Below, one piece after another: positions 7,088-15,137 of a DNA stretch of 64,000 nucleotides (position 1 is the stretch's first letter; the number at the start of each line of letters is the position of its first letter). The notes beneath the pieces were generated by a model, which ran no database searches, was not told the DNA's origin, and worked only from the letters and a program-made list of their open reading frames with translations. The translations under genes and the position numbers were made by a program. Source of the DNA: Luteimonas marina (GTDB lineage: Bacteria; Pseudomonadota; Gammaproteobacteria; Xanthomonadales; Xanthomonadaceae); the NCBI RefSeq assembly GCF_007859325.1, contig NZ_VOHK01000003.1, forward strand, positions 62,001 to 126,000, given 5' to 3'.

Positions 7088-8271
7088 ATATTCTCGACCT
7101 GATCGGCCGCACCGCGCCGCTTTTCGACACCGACATCCAGCGCCACGAGGCCGAGCTCTCCGGCCTGGTGCAGTCCAGCCGTTTCCTGGTGATCGGCGGC
7201 GCCGGCTCCATCGGCCAGGCGGTCACGCGGGAGATCTTCAAGCGCAAGCCGCGGGCGCTGCACGTGGTCGACATCAGCGAGAACAACATGGTCGAGCTGG
7301 TGCGGGACATCCGCAGCACGCTGGGCTACATCGACGGCGACTTCCGCACCTTCGCCATCGACTGCGGCAGCCGCGAGTTCGCCGCGCTGATGGCGGCCGG
7401 GCAGGGCTACGACTATGTGCTCAACCTGTCGGCGCTCAAGCACGTGCGCAGCGAGAAAGACCCGTTCACCCTGATGCGGCTGATCGAGGTGAACGTGCTC
7501 AACACCATCGGCACGATCGCCCAGGCGCAGGCGGGCGGGGCGCGCAAGTACTTTTGCGTGTCCACCGACAAGGCCGCCAACCCGGTGAACATGATGGGCG
7601 CGAGCAAGCGGATCATGGAGATGTTCCTGATGCGCGCGAGCCTGGCGCTGCCGATCTCCACGGCGCGGTTCGCGAACGTGGCCTTCTCCGATGGCTCGCT
7701 GCTGCATGGCTTCAACCAGCGCTTCGCCAAGCGGCAGCCGATCTCGGCGCCGAACGACGTGCGGCGCTACTTCGTGACGCCGCAGGAGTCGGGCGAACTG
7801 TGCCTGAGTTCGTGCCTGCTGGGCGGAAACCGCGAGATCTTCTTCCCGAAGCTGAGCGAGGAGCTGGACCTGACGCGGTTCTCCGACATCGCCGTGCGCT
7901 ACCTGGAGTCGCTGGGCTTCGAACCGCACGAGTGCGGCAGCGAGGACGAGGCGCGCGACCGGGCGGGCGAGCTGATCGCCGCCAAGAAGTGGCCGGTGTA
8001 CTTCTTCGCCAGCGACACCACCGGCGAGAAGGATTTCGAGGAATTCTTCACCGATGCCGAGACGCTGGACATGCAGCGCTTCGAAAGCATCGGCGTGATC
8101 CTCAACGCGCCGGAGTTCGATGATGCCAGGCTCGACTGCTTTCTGGAGAAGATCGAGGCAATTCGCGGCGGCGAGACGTGGGACAAGCCCGAGATCGTCG
8201 ATCTGTTCAACCACATGATTCCCGGCTTTGCCCACAAGGAAACGGGCAAGTACCTCGACGGCAGGATGTGA
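7084..8271 (+). CDS. UDP-HexNAc 4,6-dehydratase-like SDR (polysaccharide biosynthesis)
   Basis: 395 residues; extended SDR fold with the NAD-binding VIGGAGSIGQAV at residues 36-47. VSTDKAANPVNMMGASKR carries a Ser-Met-Lys rather than Ser-Tyr-Lys triad, as in WbpM-like dehydratases. It should form a UDP-4-keto-6-deoxy sugar, the substrate of the aminotransferase at 2676. The start at 7084 follows the genes' 4-nt overlap; the frame stays open further upstream (to 6841), but that stretch lies over the RES gene. The C-terminal half carries an additional region (ASDTTGEKDFEEFF) typical of the polysaccharide-synthase subfamily. It is followed one base later by the sugar transferase, forming a tight operon. 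Confidence 0.88.
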   Translation: MNILDLIGRTAPLFDTDIQRHEAELSGLVQSSRFLVIGGAGSIGQAVTREIFKRKPRALHVVDISENNMVELVRDIRSTLGYIDGDFRTFAIDCGSREFAALMAAGQGYDYVLNLSALKHVRSEKDPFTLMRLIEVNVLNTIGTIAQAQAGGARKYFCVSTDKAANPVNMMGASKRIMEMFLMRASLALPISTARFANVAFSDGSLLHGFNQRFAKRQPISAPNDVRRYFVTPQESGELCLSSCLLGGNREIFFPKLSEELDLTRFSDIAVRYLESLGFEPHECGSEDEARDRAGELIAAKKWPVYFFASDTTGEKDFEEFFTDAETLDMQRFESIGVILNAPEFDDARLDCFLEKIEAIRGGETWDKPEIVDLFNHMIPGFAHKETGKYLDGRM

Positions 8272-8272
8272 C

Positions 8273-8995
8273 ATGCAGCGATTGTTCGACATCGTGTTTT
8301 CGGGCCTGGCCCTGCTGGTGCTCTCGCCCCTGCTGGTGCCGATCGCCATCGCCCTGCGCCTGACAGGCGAGGGCGAGGTCTTCTACGTGCAGCAGCGCGT
8401 GGGCCGCGGCGGCGGTATGTTCGGCCTGTACAAGTTCGCAACCATGCTCAAGAACAGCCCGAACCTCGGCACCGGCACCGTGACGGTGAAAAACGACCCG
8501 CGCGTGCTGCCGCTGGGCCGCTTCCTGCGCAAGACCAAGATCAACGAACTGCCGCAGCTGCTGAACATCTTCAAGGGCGACATGAGCATCATCGGCCCGA
8601 GGCCGCAGACGCAGCGTTGCTTCGACGCCTTCCCGGTGAGCTCGCAGGCCGAGATCATGAAGGTGCGCCCGGGCCTGTCCGGCATCGGCTCCATCGTCTT
8701 CCGCGACGAGGAGGAGCTGATGCACGCCAGCGCCGAGCCCGAGCGCTTCTACGACGACGTGATCATGCCCTACAAGGGCCGGTTGGAAGAGTGGTACGTG
8801 GCCAACCAGGGCCTGTGGACCTATCTGTGCAGCATCGCGGTGACGGCGTGGGTGGTGCTGGTGCCGGGCTCGACGGTGTTCTGGCGCGTGTTCCGCGGAC
8901 TGCCGATGCCGCCGGCGGAGCTGGTGGCGGCAGGCGGGGCGACCGGGGCTCCGGCCACGGCGGGGCTTGCGGACGCGTCGCGCACCTCGGCATGA
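8273..8995 (+). CDS. Short sugar-1-phosphate (initiating) transferase, PglC/WcaJ C-terminal type
   Basis: 240 residues, of the monotopic phosphoglycosyl transferase family. It has an N-terminal hydrophobic re-entrant helix (residues 7-30), then FYVQQRVGRGG, FGLYKFATM, NDPRVLPLGRFLRK and GDMSIIGPRPQ. It should load a sugar phosphate onto undecaprenyl phosphate, with the 2,4-diamino sugar made by the neighbouring enzymes as a candidate. At residues 89-96 the sequence is KINELPQL where PglC has a D-E dyad, so the nucleophilic Asp position reads Asn (N91). An AGGA site lies six bases before the ATG. The stop overlaps the next start (ATGA). The C-terminal 70 residues with a hydrophobic stretch extend beyond the minimal PglC length. 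Confidence 0.88.
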   Translation: MQRLFDIVFSGLALLVLSPLLVPIAIALRLTGEGEVFYVQQRVGRGGGMFGLYKFATMLKNSPNLGTGTVTVKNDPRVLPLGRFLRKTKINELPQLLNIFKGDMSIIGPRPQTQRCFDAFPVSSQAEIMKVRPGLSGIGSIVFRDEEELMHASAEPERFYDDVIMPYKGRLEEWYVANQGLWTYLCSIAVTAWVVLVPGSTVFWRVFRGLPMPPAELVAAGGATGAPATAGLADASRTSA

Positions 8996-9570
8996 CCCCG
9001 GGCGAGCGCTATCGTCAGGTGGCGAGGTTGCACATGCGCTGCCTGGACCGGGGATTCCTGGCGACGCTGGGTGAGGGTTTCCTGGCGCTGATGTACGAGG
9101 CCATCGATCGGACCGGCGAAGCCACGCTTCTGGTCGCCGAAGAGGATGGTCGGGTACAGGGCTTCATCACCGGCGGCGTGGGCATGGGGCCGATCTATCG
9201 CCGGATGATGCGCAGTCCGGTGCGCCTGGGCCTGGCGCTGGCGCCGGCGATGCTGCGGCCGGCCAAGGTGCGGCGGATCCTCGAGATCGTCCGCTACTCC
9301 GGCGACGGCGGCTTGCCTGGCGGGCTGCCGGACGCCGAACTGCTGAGCCTGGCGGTTGCGCCGGAGTGGCGCGGGACGTCGGTGGCCGAAGGGCTGTACC
9401 GGCGGCTTGTTGAGGATTTCCGGAAACGCGGAGTGGATGCGTTCCGCATCACCGTGGGCGAGACGCTGGCGCCGGCGCACCGGTTCTACCGGCGCATGGG
9501 GGCGAGCGTGACCGGCGAGGTCGAAGTGCACGGCGGCGAAAAGTCGAAGGTGTATGTGCACCGGGTCTGA
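8992..9570 (+). CDS. GNAT family N-acetyltransferase (sugar locus)
   Basis: 192 residues; ELLSLAVAPEWRGTSVAEGL is the acetyl-CoA binding core of the GNAT fold, followed by a typical FRITVGETLAPAHRFYRRMG C-terminal motif. The start chosen is ATG 8992, which overlaps the sugar-transferase stop by 4 nt. By analogy with PseH, which acetylates a UDP-4-amino sugar, it may N-acetylate the product of the aminotransferase to give a 2,4-diacetamido-trideoxy hexose. That step is inferred from context only; the family is broad and could equally acetylate a protein or small molecule. Confidence 0.82.
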   Translation: MTPGERYRQVARLHMRCLDRGFLATLGEGFLALMYEAIDRTGEATLLVAEEDGRVQGFITGGVGMGPIYRRMMRSPVRLGLALAPAMLRPAKVRRILEIVRYSGDGGLPGGLPDAELLSLAVAPEWRGTSVAEGLYRRLVEDFRKRGVDAFRITVGETLAPAHRFYRRMGASVTGEVEVHGGEKSKVYVHRV

Positions 9571-9600
9571 CCGCCCGCCGCGTCGCGAGGGGCGCGGCGC

Positions 9601-10101
9601 GTGGTGATGATCGACCTCCTGCTGGCGGTGCTGGCGCTGGCGGTTGGCGTGGCGCTGGCGTGGCGTGCGGGGCCGCTGGCCCGGCTGGCCCTGTTCGGGT
9701 CGGCGATGCTGGTTTCGGGCCTGCTGTTCATGCCGGGGGAGCAGATCACCGGCGTGATCGGGCCTGATGGCGTGCGCTTCCTGCGGAGACTCGCGGGGCG
9801 TACGCCGTGGGAGGTTTCCGACTGGACCCACTTCCTGATCTTCGCCTGGCTGGGCCTGCTGCTGTGGCTGGCGCGGGCGGACTTGCGTGGGTGGAAGGGA
9901 TGGGCGCTGGTGGTGGGGCTGGCCGTTGCGGCGGAATGGGCGCAGGGCCTGACGCCGTCCCGGGAGCCGAGGGTGGACGATGTGCTGGTGAACCTGATTG
10001 GCGGGATGCTCGGCGTGGTGTTGGGGATCGGGGTGCGGTTGGCCACCGCGCGCGGTGGAGGGTTGGGCAAGCACGAGGCTCGCAGGCAGCGGCGTGAGTG
10101 A
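9601..10101 (+). CDS. VanZ-like integral membrane protein
   Basis: About 166 residues with four hydrophobic segments. The last part (AEWAQGLTPSREPRVDDVLVNLIGGMLGVVLG) carries the VanZ pattern of E-x2-Q, P-x-R, D-x3-N and G-x3-G. VanZ-like proteins are common at the edge of polysaccharide loci, but their biochemical role is poorly defined. GTG 9601 is preferred because GAGGGG lies eight bases upstream; GTG 9604 and ATG 9607 are alternatives. It follows the acetyltransferase by 30 bases and is likely the last gene of this operon. Confidence 0.8.
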   Translation: MVMIDLLLAVLALAVGVALAWRAGPLARLALFGSAMLVSGLLFMPGEQITGVIGPDGVRFLRRLAGRTPWEVSDWTHFLIFAWLGLLLWLARADLRGWKGWALVVGLAVAAEWAQGLTPSREPRVDDVLVNLIGGMLGVVLGIGVRLATARGGGLGKHEARRQRRE

Positions 10102-10560
10102 TTGCGCTGGTTGGGGACGTCGTTGGCGAGATGGGTCAGGGCGTCGATCTCGACGCTGCAGCCCCGGTGCGGGCTGCCGGACAGCCCGGGTCGGAATTCC
10201 GGCGCGCCCATGCCGCGGGTGCCTATGTGGCGCCGGCGTTCGACCGGATTGAACGCTCGGCAGGGCGCCGACGTCCCCCGGTTTCGAGTAGCGCGGCAAT
10301 TCGTGGCGGAGATTTACTGCAGCGCAATAAATCCATAAAATGAATGGCTTGTGCCTGATTTTGTCACGCCGCCTACACAAGGCGGAAGGCAAACTGCGCG
10401 GACAATCGGCGTTCCGGCCGCTCTGGTGTCTACCGTGCCGGAACCGGCTCGACCTGCGCCTTGGCCTGCGCATGGCTGCGCTCCCTCGGTGGCTTGCCGC
10501 CCTTGGGAGTGCGCGCCGGCAGGCCGCCATGGACCGGATTGGAGTAATGGAGTTCTGTTT
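10102..10560 (+). other. 460-bp non-coding stretch upstream of the WecA-type gene
   Basis: No convincing gene is visible. A weak promoter-like pair (TTTACT at 10313 and ATAAAA at 10335, 16 bases apart) sits in the only AT-rich part. A 74-codon frame at 10340-10564 ends exactly on the next gene's start, but has Arg-rich, non-conserved-looking content. The rest is GC-rich with no obvious repeat. Confidence 0.4.
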
Positions 10561-10563
10561 GTG

Positions 10564-11772
10564 ATGGAACGAGCGCTCGATGTCGGTTTGGGTCATGCGT
10601 TGCTGGCCGCAGCGGTGGCCCTGGTGATGCTGAAGCTCCTGCATCCGCTGGCGCCGCGACTGAGCCTTCTCGATTTCCCCCAGGGCCGCAAGGATCATTC
10701 CCATCCCACGCCGATCATCGGTGGTCTGGCGATGGTGGTCGGCTTCCTGGTGGTGATGGGCTTGACCATACCGGTGCATGCCGCGGCGACGCTCGTGGCC
10801 TTCAGCGTCGCTTCGCTGCTGCTGCTGGCCGTGGGCCTCTACGACGATCGCTTCGACCTGCGCTGGTATTGGCGCGTGCTGGCCCAGGGGGTGGCCGCGC
10901 TGATCATGGTCTATGGCGCGGGCGTGCGCGTGGAGCACATCGGCGTGTTCGGTATCGGCGACCTGGGTTGGCTGTCGGTGCCGTTCACGGTGTTCGCCAC
11001 GGTTGGCATCATCAACGCAATCAACATGATCGATGGCGCGGACGGGCTGGCCGGTTCGCTGGTGGCGGTCTGCCTGGTCATGCTGGCGGCGGCGGCGATC
11101 TATGCGGGCAATCACTCGTTGTCGCGGGTCTCGCTGGTGATCGCTGGCCTGGTGTCGGCCTTCCTGCTCTACAACATGCGCTTCCCCTGGCAGGCGCGGG
11201 CCAAGACGTTCATGGGCAACGCCGGCAGCGCCTGGTTGGGCCTGGTGGTGGCCTGGGTGGTGTTCCGCCTGACCCAGAATGCAGGCCACCCGGTGAATCC
11301 GGTGCTGGCGCTGTGGCTGATCCCGATTCCGGTGATGGACTGCCTGGTGCTGACGGTGCGCCGCAGGCGCGAAGGGCGCTCGCCGTTCACGGCGGGACGC
11401 GACCACATCCATCACTTCATGCAGGACGCCGGCTTCGGGCCGACCCAGGCAGCGGTGGCCCTGGCCGTCTTCAGTCTTTGTACCGGCTTGGTGGCGGGGC
11501 AGATGATGCGCTGGGACGTCCCCAATCACCTGATCCTCTTCAGCTTCCTGGCGCTCTGCGTGGGCTGGTATGCGCTCAGCTGCCACCGGGCGCGGGCGCT
11601 GCGATTCTTTGCGGCGATACGGGCGCTGCCGGTGTTCGGGCCGGTGCCCGGGGCGGTCCCTGCCCAGGGCGACAAGCCTGCCGTGGAGCCCTCCGCTCCC
11701 GAGTCCGCCCCCGAGTCCGCGGTCGGTCGCCCGGCGCCCAAGGAACGCGATCGCCTGCGTGACGCGGCCTGA
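10564..11772 (+). CDS. WecA/MraY-family undecaprenyl-phosphate sugar-1-phosphate transferase
   Basis: 402 residues, polytopic (about ten hydrophobic segments). Motifs in order are GRKDHSHPTPIIGGLAM, the DDR of LYDDRFDLRW, the catalytic NAINMIDGADGLAGS, KTFMGNAGS and GRDHIHHFM. These match the WecA branch, which transfers GlcNAc-1-P or a similar HexNAc-1-P to undecaprenyl phosphate at the inner membrane. This gives the locus a second initiating transferase besides the PglC-like protein at 8273. ATG 10564 is used; GTG 10561 with GGAG eight bases upstream is equally possible. A Pro/Ala/Glu-rich hydrophilic tail ends the protein. The donor sugar is not certain, so no symbol is given. Confidence 0.9.
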   Translation: MERALDVGLGHALLAAAVALVMLKLLHPLAPRLSLLDFPQGRKDHSHPTPIIGGLAMVVGFLVVMGLTIPVHAAATLVAFSVASLLLLAVGLYDDRFDLRWYWRVLAQGVAALIMVYGAGVRVEHIGVFGIGDLGWLSVPFTVFATVGIINAINMIDGADGLAGSLVAVCLVMLAAAAIYAGNHSLSRVSLVIAGLVSAFLLYNMRFPWQARAKTFMGNAGSAWLGLVVAWVVFRLTQNAGHPVNPVLALWLIPIPVMDCLVLTVRRRREGRSPFTAGRDHIHHFMQDAGFGPTQAAVALAVFSLCTGLVAGQMMRWDVPNHLILFSFLALCVGWYALSCHRARALRFFAAIRALPVFGPVPGAVPAQGDKPAVEPSAPESAPESAVGRPAPKERDRLRDAA

Positions 11773-11825
11773 GTGCCGGTGGCCGTCCTCATCGTGGCGG
11801 TCCGTGACGGCCTTGCGTCGCCATT

Positions 11826-11847
11826 TGTAGCGCCGTCAGGCGCGACC
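11826..11847. repeat. Degenerate single arm of the TGTAGGAGCGCC palindrome family
   Basis: TGTAGCGCCGTCAGGCGCGACC is a shortened relative of the repeat arms at 35155, 43195 and 61862. It lies between the convergent ends of the WecA-type gene and the small secreted-protein gene. Confidence 0.5.
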
Positions 11848-11885
11848 CTGTCCACAAGCGAACGCTGACAACGTGGACGGAGCGG

Positions 11886-12557
11886 TCAGAGGCTGACCCA
11901 CCAGCAGTCCAGGTGCCGGCGCAGCGAGAACACCGTCTGCAGCGGGGTGATGCGGTTGGCGACGGTCTGGTCGACGACCAGTCCGGTCGGGGCGCGCCTC
12001 GTGTGTTGCTGGCGGGTGGCGGCGGCCTTCACCGCGTCCGGCAGCTCGTCTTCCGGCACGGGCGCGGCCGGCGCCGGCGCATTCGGGTTCTGCGCAGCGG
12101 CGGCGTGCGGGACGGTCTGCCAGGCCAGCGGCTGCGGGGCCGGTGCCACGGGGCTCGGCGGGGGCGGAGGCTGCAGGGGCGTGATGTCGACCAAGGGCCG
12201 GTTCACGATCGCGTCCAGCCGCCCCATGATCGCGTAGGCGTTGCGCGAGGACGTGCCCGGCCAGTGGTAGATGCCGGCGAGCCGGTTCACGTCCTTGCTG
12301 TCGATGGCCGCGGTCAGTTCGAACACCAGGTCCTGCACGTTGCGGCTGCAGTCACGGCGGATGATGCGACCGCCTTGTCCGGCGACCTCGATGCGCGGCG
12401 CGCGTTCGATGGCGCCGATGTCCTTGCACTCGCGATCGGTGTAGACGTGGCTGCCATCGTCGGTCGTGCAGCGTCGGATCTGCGCCGACGCCGGCCACGC
12501 GGCCAGCGCCGCGAGCAGCAGCAGGGACGTGGCAAGGGTGCGGCAGGGCGAAGGCAT
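11886..12557 (-). CDS. Secreted protein with N-terminal DUF4124-like domain
   Basis: 223 residues. A signal peptide (TLATSLLLLAALAAWPASAQ) is followed by RRCTTDDGSHVYTDREC, the usual start of DUF4124-type domains, with the cysteines expected to form a disulfide in the periplasm. A middle region is predicted helical (VQDLVFELTAAIDSKDVNRLAGIYHW), then a long Pro/Ala-rich linker, and a C-terminal FSLRRHLDCWWVSL. Such proteins are frequent in xanthomonads and have no assigned function. It converges with the WecA-type gene. Confidence 0.75.
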   Translation of the reverse strand: MPSPCRTLATSLLLLAALAAWPASAQIRRCTTDDGSHVYTDRECKDIGAIERAPRIEVAGQGGRIIRRDCSRNVQDLVFELTAAIDSKDVNRLAGIYHWPGTSSRNAYAIMGRLDAIVNRPLVDITPLQPPPPPSPVAPAPQPLAWQTVPHAAAAQNPNAPAPAAPVPEDELPDAVKAAATRQQHTRRAPTGLVVDQTVANRITPLQTVFSLRRHLDCWWVSL

Positions 12558-12779
12558 CGCGGCAGCCTAGCGTCGGCGCAGGCGCGCGGGAAGTCCGGGC
12601 CTGCCGATGTTCAGGTTGCCGCGATCCGAAAATGAACGCGATGCCCGGCCATGGTTGCCGCCGTTCGTATCCGGCTCATGGGCATGCACGTGCCGGCAGG
12701 TTACGCTGGGCGCCGGCCTTGCAAGGGAGAGGCGGCGACCACGTCGCGCGAAGCGCGATGCGTGGGCGGATGCCGGGGA

Positions 12780-13895
12780 ATGTCGTCGGACGATTTCATC
12801 CACCAACGCGCCGCGCAGAGCGGACGCAACCTGTTGCTGCAGGAACTGCGCGAAACCTGCGAGCGCGCGCGCCTGGGCGGCTTCTTCTATCCGGTTGCGG
12901 CGCTGCTGGCATTCTCCGCGGCCGGGATCTATGCATGGCGCTGGCAGGCCGCGACGGTGGTCGGAACCCTGCTGCTCCTGGCGGGGCTGCGCTGTCTGGT
13001 GCGACCCTCGGCGACGCCGGATGTGGGGGAAGCGCGCCGCAAGCTGCGCCGGCTGTGGGGCATCGTGCTCGTCACGACGGCGCTGTGGGGCGCGTTCGGT
13101 GCATGGACGTTCGCCGTACTGCCCGAGCCCGCGCCGCTGGTGGCGCTGCTGTTTTCCGGCGCGTTCGGTATGGCGCTGGCGCATACGATGTGCATGCGCA
13201 CCACGCCGTCGGTGCTCGCGATCCTGTGCGTGATGGTGCCCAGCCAGTTGGTCCTGTGGGATGGCGTGGCGCGCTGGGTGGCGGTGATGTGGGCGGTGTA
13301 CATGCTGTACATGCTCATGGTGCTGCGGCGCAGCCATCGCGAGTACCGCACGCGCCTGGAGCTCGAGGAGGATCTGCGTCAGCAGCGCGACCTGTTCGAA
13401 CGGCAGAGCCGGGTCGACGGCCTGACCGGCCTCGCCAACCGCCGGGAGTTCGGCGCCGCGCTGGTGCGCGCGGTGGGCAGCGTGGCACCCGGGCGGGCGA
13501 TCTCGCTGTTGATCGTCGACGTCGACCATTTCAAGCACATCAACGACACACTGGGCCATCTCGCCGGAGACGCTTGCCTGGTGGCACTGGCGCAGCGGTT
13601 GCGCGCGCATTTCGCGGAGGCGGGTGACGTGCCGGTGCGGCTCGGCGGCGAGGAGTTCGGCGTCGTGCTCGAGGCCGGATCCGCGAAGGCGTTCGACAGG
13701 GCGGAGCGCTTCCGCGACGAACTCGCCGCGCAGCCGATGCAGGTCCTCGACCAGGCGATCACGGTGACGGTCAGCATCGGCTGCGGTCAGTTCGACCCCG
13801 CGCGGCACGACGATGCCGATGCGTTCTACGGCGACGTCGACGCGGCGCTCTACCGCGCCAAGCAGGCCGGACGCAACCGCACCGAGCACGCGTGA
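12780..13895 (+). CDS. Membrane-bound diguanylate cyclase (GGDEF)
   Basis: 371 residues from ATG 12780; an upstream in-frame extension is Arg-rich and unlikely. The N-terminal 190 residues hold about five or six hydrophobic segments, forming a membrane sensor without a recognised name. The GGDEF domain starts at RVDGLTGLANR and has IVDVDHFKHINDTLGHLAGD and RLGGEEF at residues 287-293, so metal-binding and catalytic residues are intact. The R of the RxxD product-inhibition site is replaced (EAGD), so feedback inhibition may be absent. It should make cyclic di-GMP from GTP. It converges with metF across a 37-bp gap containing a strong hairpin. Confidence 0.9.
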   Translation: MSSDDFIHQRAAQSGRNLLLQELRETCERARLGGFFYPVAALLAFSAAGIYAWRWQAATVVGTLLLLAGLRCLVRPSATPDVGEARRKLRRLWGIVLVTTALWGAFGAWTFAVLPEPAPLVALLFSGAFGMALAHTMCMRTTPSVLAILCVMVPSQLVLWDGVARWVAVMWAVYMLYMLMVLRRSHREYRTRLELEEDLRQQRDLFERQSRVDGLTGLANRREFGAALVRAVGSVAPGRAISLLIVDVDHFKHINDTLGHLAGDACLVALAQRLRAHFAEAGDVPVRLGGEEFGVVLEAGSAKAFDRAERFRDELAAQPMQVLDQAITVTVSIGCGQFDPARHDDADAFYGDVDAALYRAKQAGRNRTEHA

Positions 13896-13903
13896 GGCAA
13901 TGC

Positions 13904-13921
13904 GCCGCGCGTTCGCGCGGC
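13904..13921. terminator. GC hairpin between convergent genes
   Basis: GCCGCGC-GTTC-GCGCGGC forms a perfect 7-bp stem with a tetraloop between the diguanylate cyclase and metF stops. No U-tract follows on either strand, so intrinsic termination is only possible, not shown. Confidence 0.35.
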
Positions 13922-13931
13922 CGCGCCAGGG

Positions 13932-14756
13932 TCAGCCGAACCGCGCGAGGACGGCCTGCGTCGGCCTGGCGAGGTTGAGCGTGTAGAAGTGCAGCGCCGG
14001 CGCGCCGCCCGCCACCAGCCGTTCGCACAGCCTGGCGACCACGTCCGCGCCGAATTCGCGGATGCTGTCGGCGTCGTCGCCGAAGGCCTGCATCTTCTTC
14101 GCGATCCAGCGCGGGATCTCGGCGCCGCACTGCTCCGAGAACCGGCGCAGCTGCGAGTAGTTCGAGATCGGCATGACGCCGGGCACGATCGGCGCCTCGA
14201 CGCCCAGCGCGCGCACGGCGTCGACGAAGTGGAAGTAGGCGTCGGCGTTGTAGAAGTACTGGGTGATCGCGGCGTTGGCGCCGGCGTCGATCTTGGCCTT
14301 GAAGTGCTTCAGGTCGGCCAGCGCGTCCTCGGCCTGCGGATGCATTTCCGGATAGGCGCCGACCTCGATGTGGAAGTGGTCGCCGTGCTGGGCGCGGATG
14401 AAGGCGATCAGGTCCGAGGCGTAGCGCAGGTCGCCGGGATGGCCCATGCCCGAGGGCAGGTCGCCGCGCAGGGCGACGATGCGCCGGCAGCCGATGTCGC
14501 GGTAGCGGGCCAGCAGTTCGGCGATTTCCTCGCGGGTGCCGCCGACGCAGGACAGGTGCGGCGCGGCGTCCAGCCCGTGGGTCTGCAGCAGGTGCTGCAC
14601 GGTCTCGGCGGTGTAGCTGAGCGTGGAGCCGCCGGCGCCGAAGGTGCAGGACACGTATTCGGGGGCATGGCCCTTGAGCCTGGCCGCGGTGCGGTCGAGC
14701 TGCGCGCGCTGCTCGTCGGTCTTGGGCGGGTAGAACTCGAAGCTGATCGGGGTCAT
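13932..14756 (-). CDS. metF: 5,10-methylenetetrahydrofolate reductase
   Basis: 274 residues, a single TIM-barrel flavoprotein domain as in bacterial MetF. SFEFYPPKT at the N-terminus carries the catalytic Glu; TFGAGGST, LRGD, EVGAYPEMHPQA and QYFYNADAYF mark FAD and folate binding. It reduces methylene-THF to methyl-THF for methionine synthesis in the cytosol, feeding the cycle that AhcY and MetK (both in this window) complete. A perfect TATAAT lies 30 bases upstream of the ATG. In this window it is separated from ahcY by two genes and has no riboswitch of its own. Confidence 0.96.
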   Translation of the reverse strand: MTPISFEFYPPKTDEQRAQLDRTAARLKGHAPEYVSCTFGAGGSTLSYTAETVQHLLQTHGLDAAPHLSCVGGTREEIAELLARYRDIGCRRIVALRGDLPSGMGHPGDLRYASDLIAFIRAQHGDHFHIEVGAYPEMHPQAEDALADLKHFKAKIDAGANAAITQYFYNADAYFHFVDAVRALGVEAPIVPGVMPISNYSQLRRFSEQCGAEIPRWIAKKMQAFGDDADSIREFGADVVARLCERLVAGGAPALHFYTLNLARPTQAVLARFG

Positions 14757-14785
14757 CGCGGCGGTCGTGTCCGGCGTGGCTTGGA

Positions 14786-14791
14786 ATTATA
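14786..14791 (-). promoter_or_regulatory. metF promoter -10 element
   Basis: On the minus strand the sequence reads GAGATATAATTCCAAG, with a consensus TATAAT. Transcription would start about 22 bases before metF. No good -35 is visible at 17 bases. The core GATATAATTCC is identical to that before ahcY. Confidence 0.6.
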
Positions 14792-14865
14792 TCTCTATAT
14801 CGCGATGGATGAATAGAGTTTTCCGACGGCCGGTCCAACGCCCGCAAGCCTGCGCCCCATCGGAT

Positions 14866-15046
14866 TGTCATTTCGACCGAAGGGAGAAACCTCCCGACGC
14901 GTCGAAAATCCGGCCGAGTGGCGTGGGGGCCGACGCCTCGCCGTCGTGCTGTCCGGGGTGGTGGGGCAGGGCAGATTTCTCCCTTCGGTCGAAATGACAG
15001 TCGGATGGGCGGTCGAAATGACAGTCGGGTGGGGAGGTCGGAATGA
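14866..15046. repeat. Palindromic repeat pair, TGTCATTTCGACCG family, with extra partial arms
   Basis: Arms at 14866-14889 and 14976-14999 are perfect 24-bp reverse complements around an 86-base spacer. Two partial right arms follow: GGTCGAAATGACAG at 15011-15024 and GGTCGGAATGA at 15037-15046. The element fills the 380-bp gap between the metF promoter and the DUF3228 gene. Confidence 0.85.
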
Positions 15047-15137
15047 GCAAGAGGGATGCGGGGCGGAATGACGGGAGGGCCGCGATCGGCCAGGGCAATC
15101 GATGCGGCCGTTTGCCGCTTTCCGGCATCATGCCGCC

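Noticed and set aside
10340..10564. 74-codon frame ending exactly at the start of the WecA-type gene
   Set aside because: The TGATG overlap is tempting, but there is no good ribosome site, no conserved-looking content, and it lies in a GC-rich gap.
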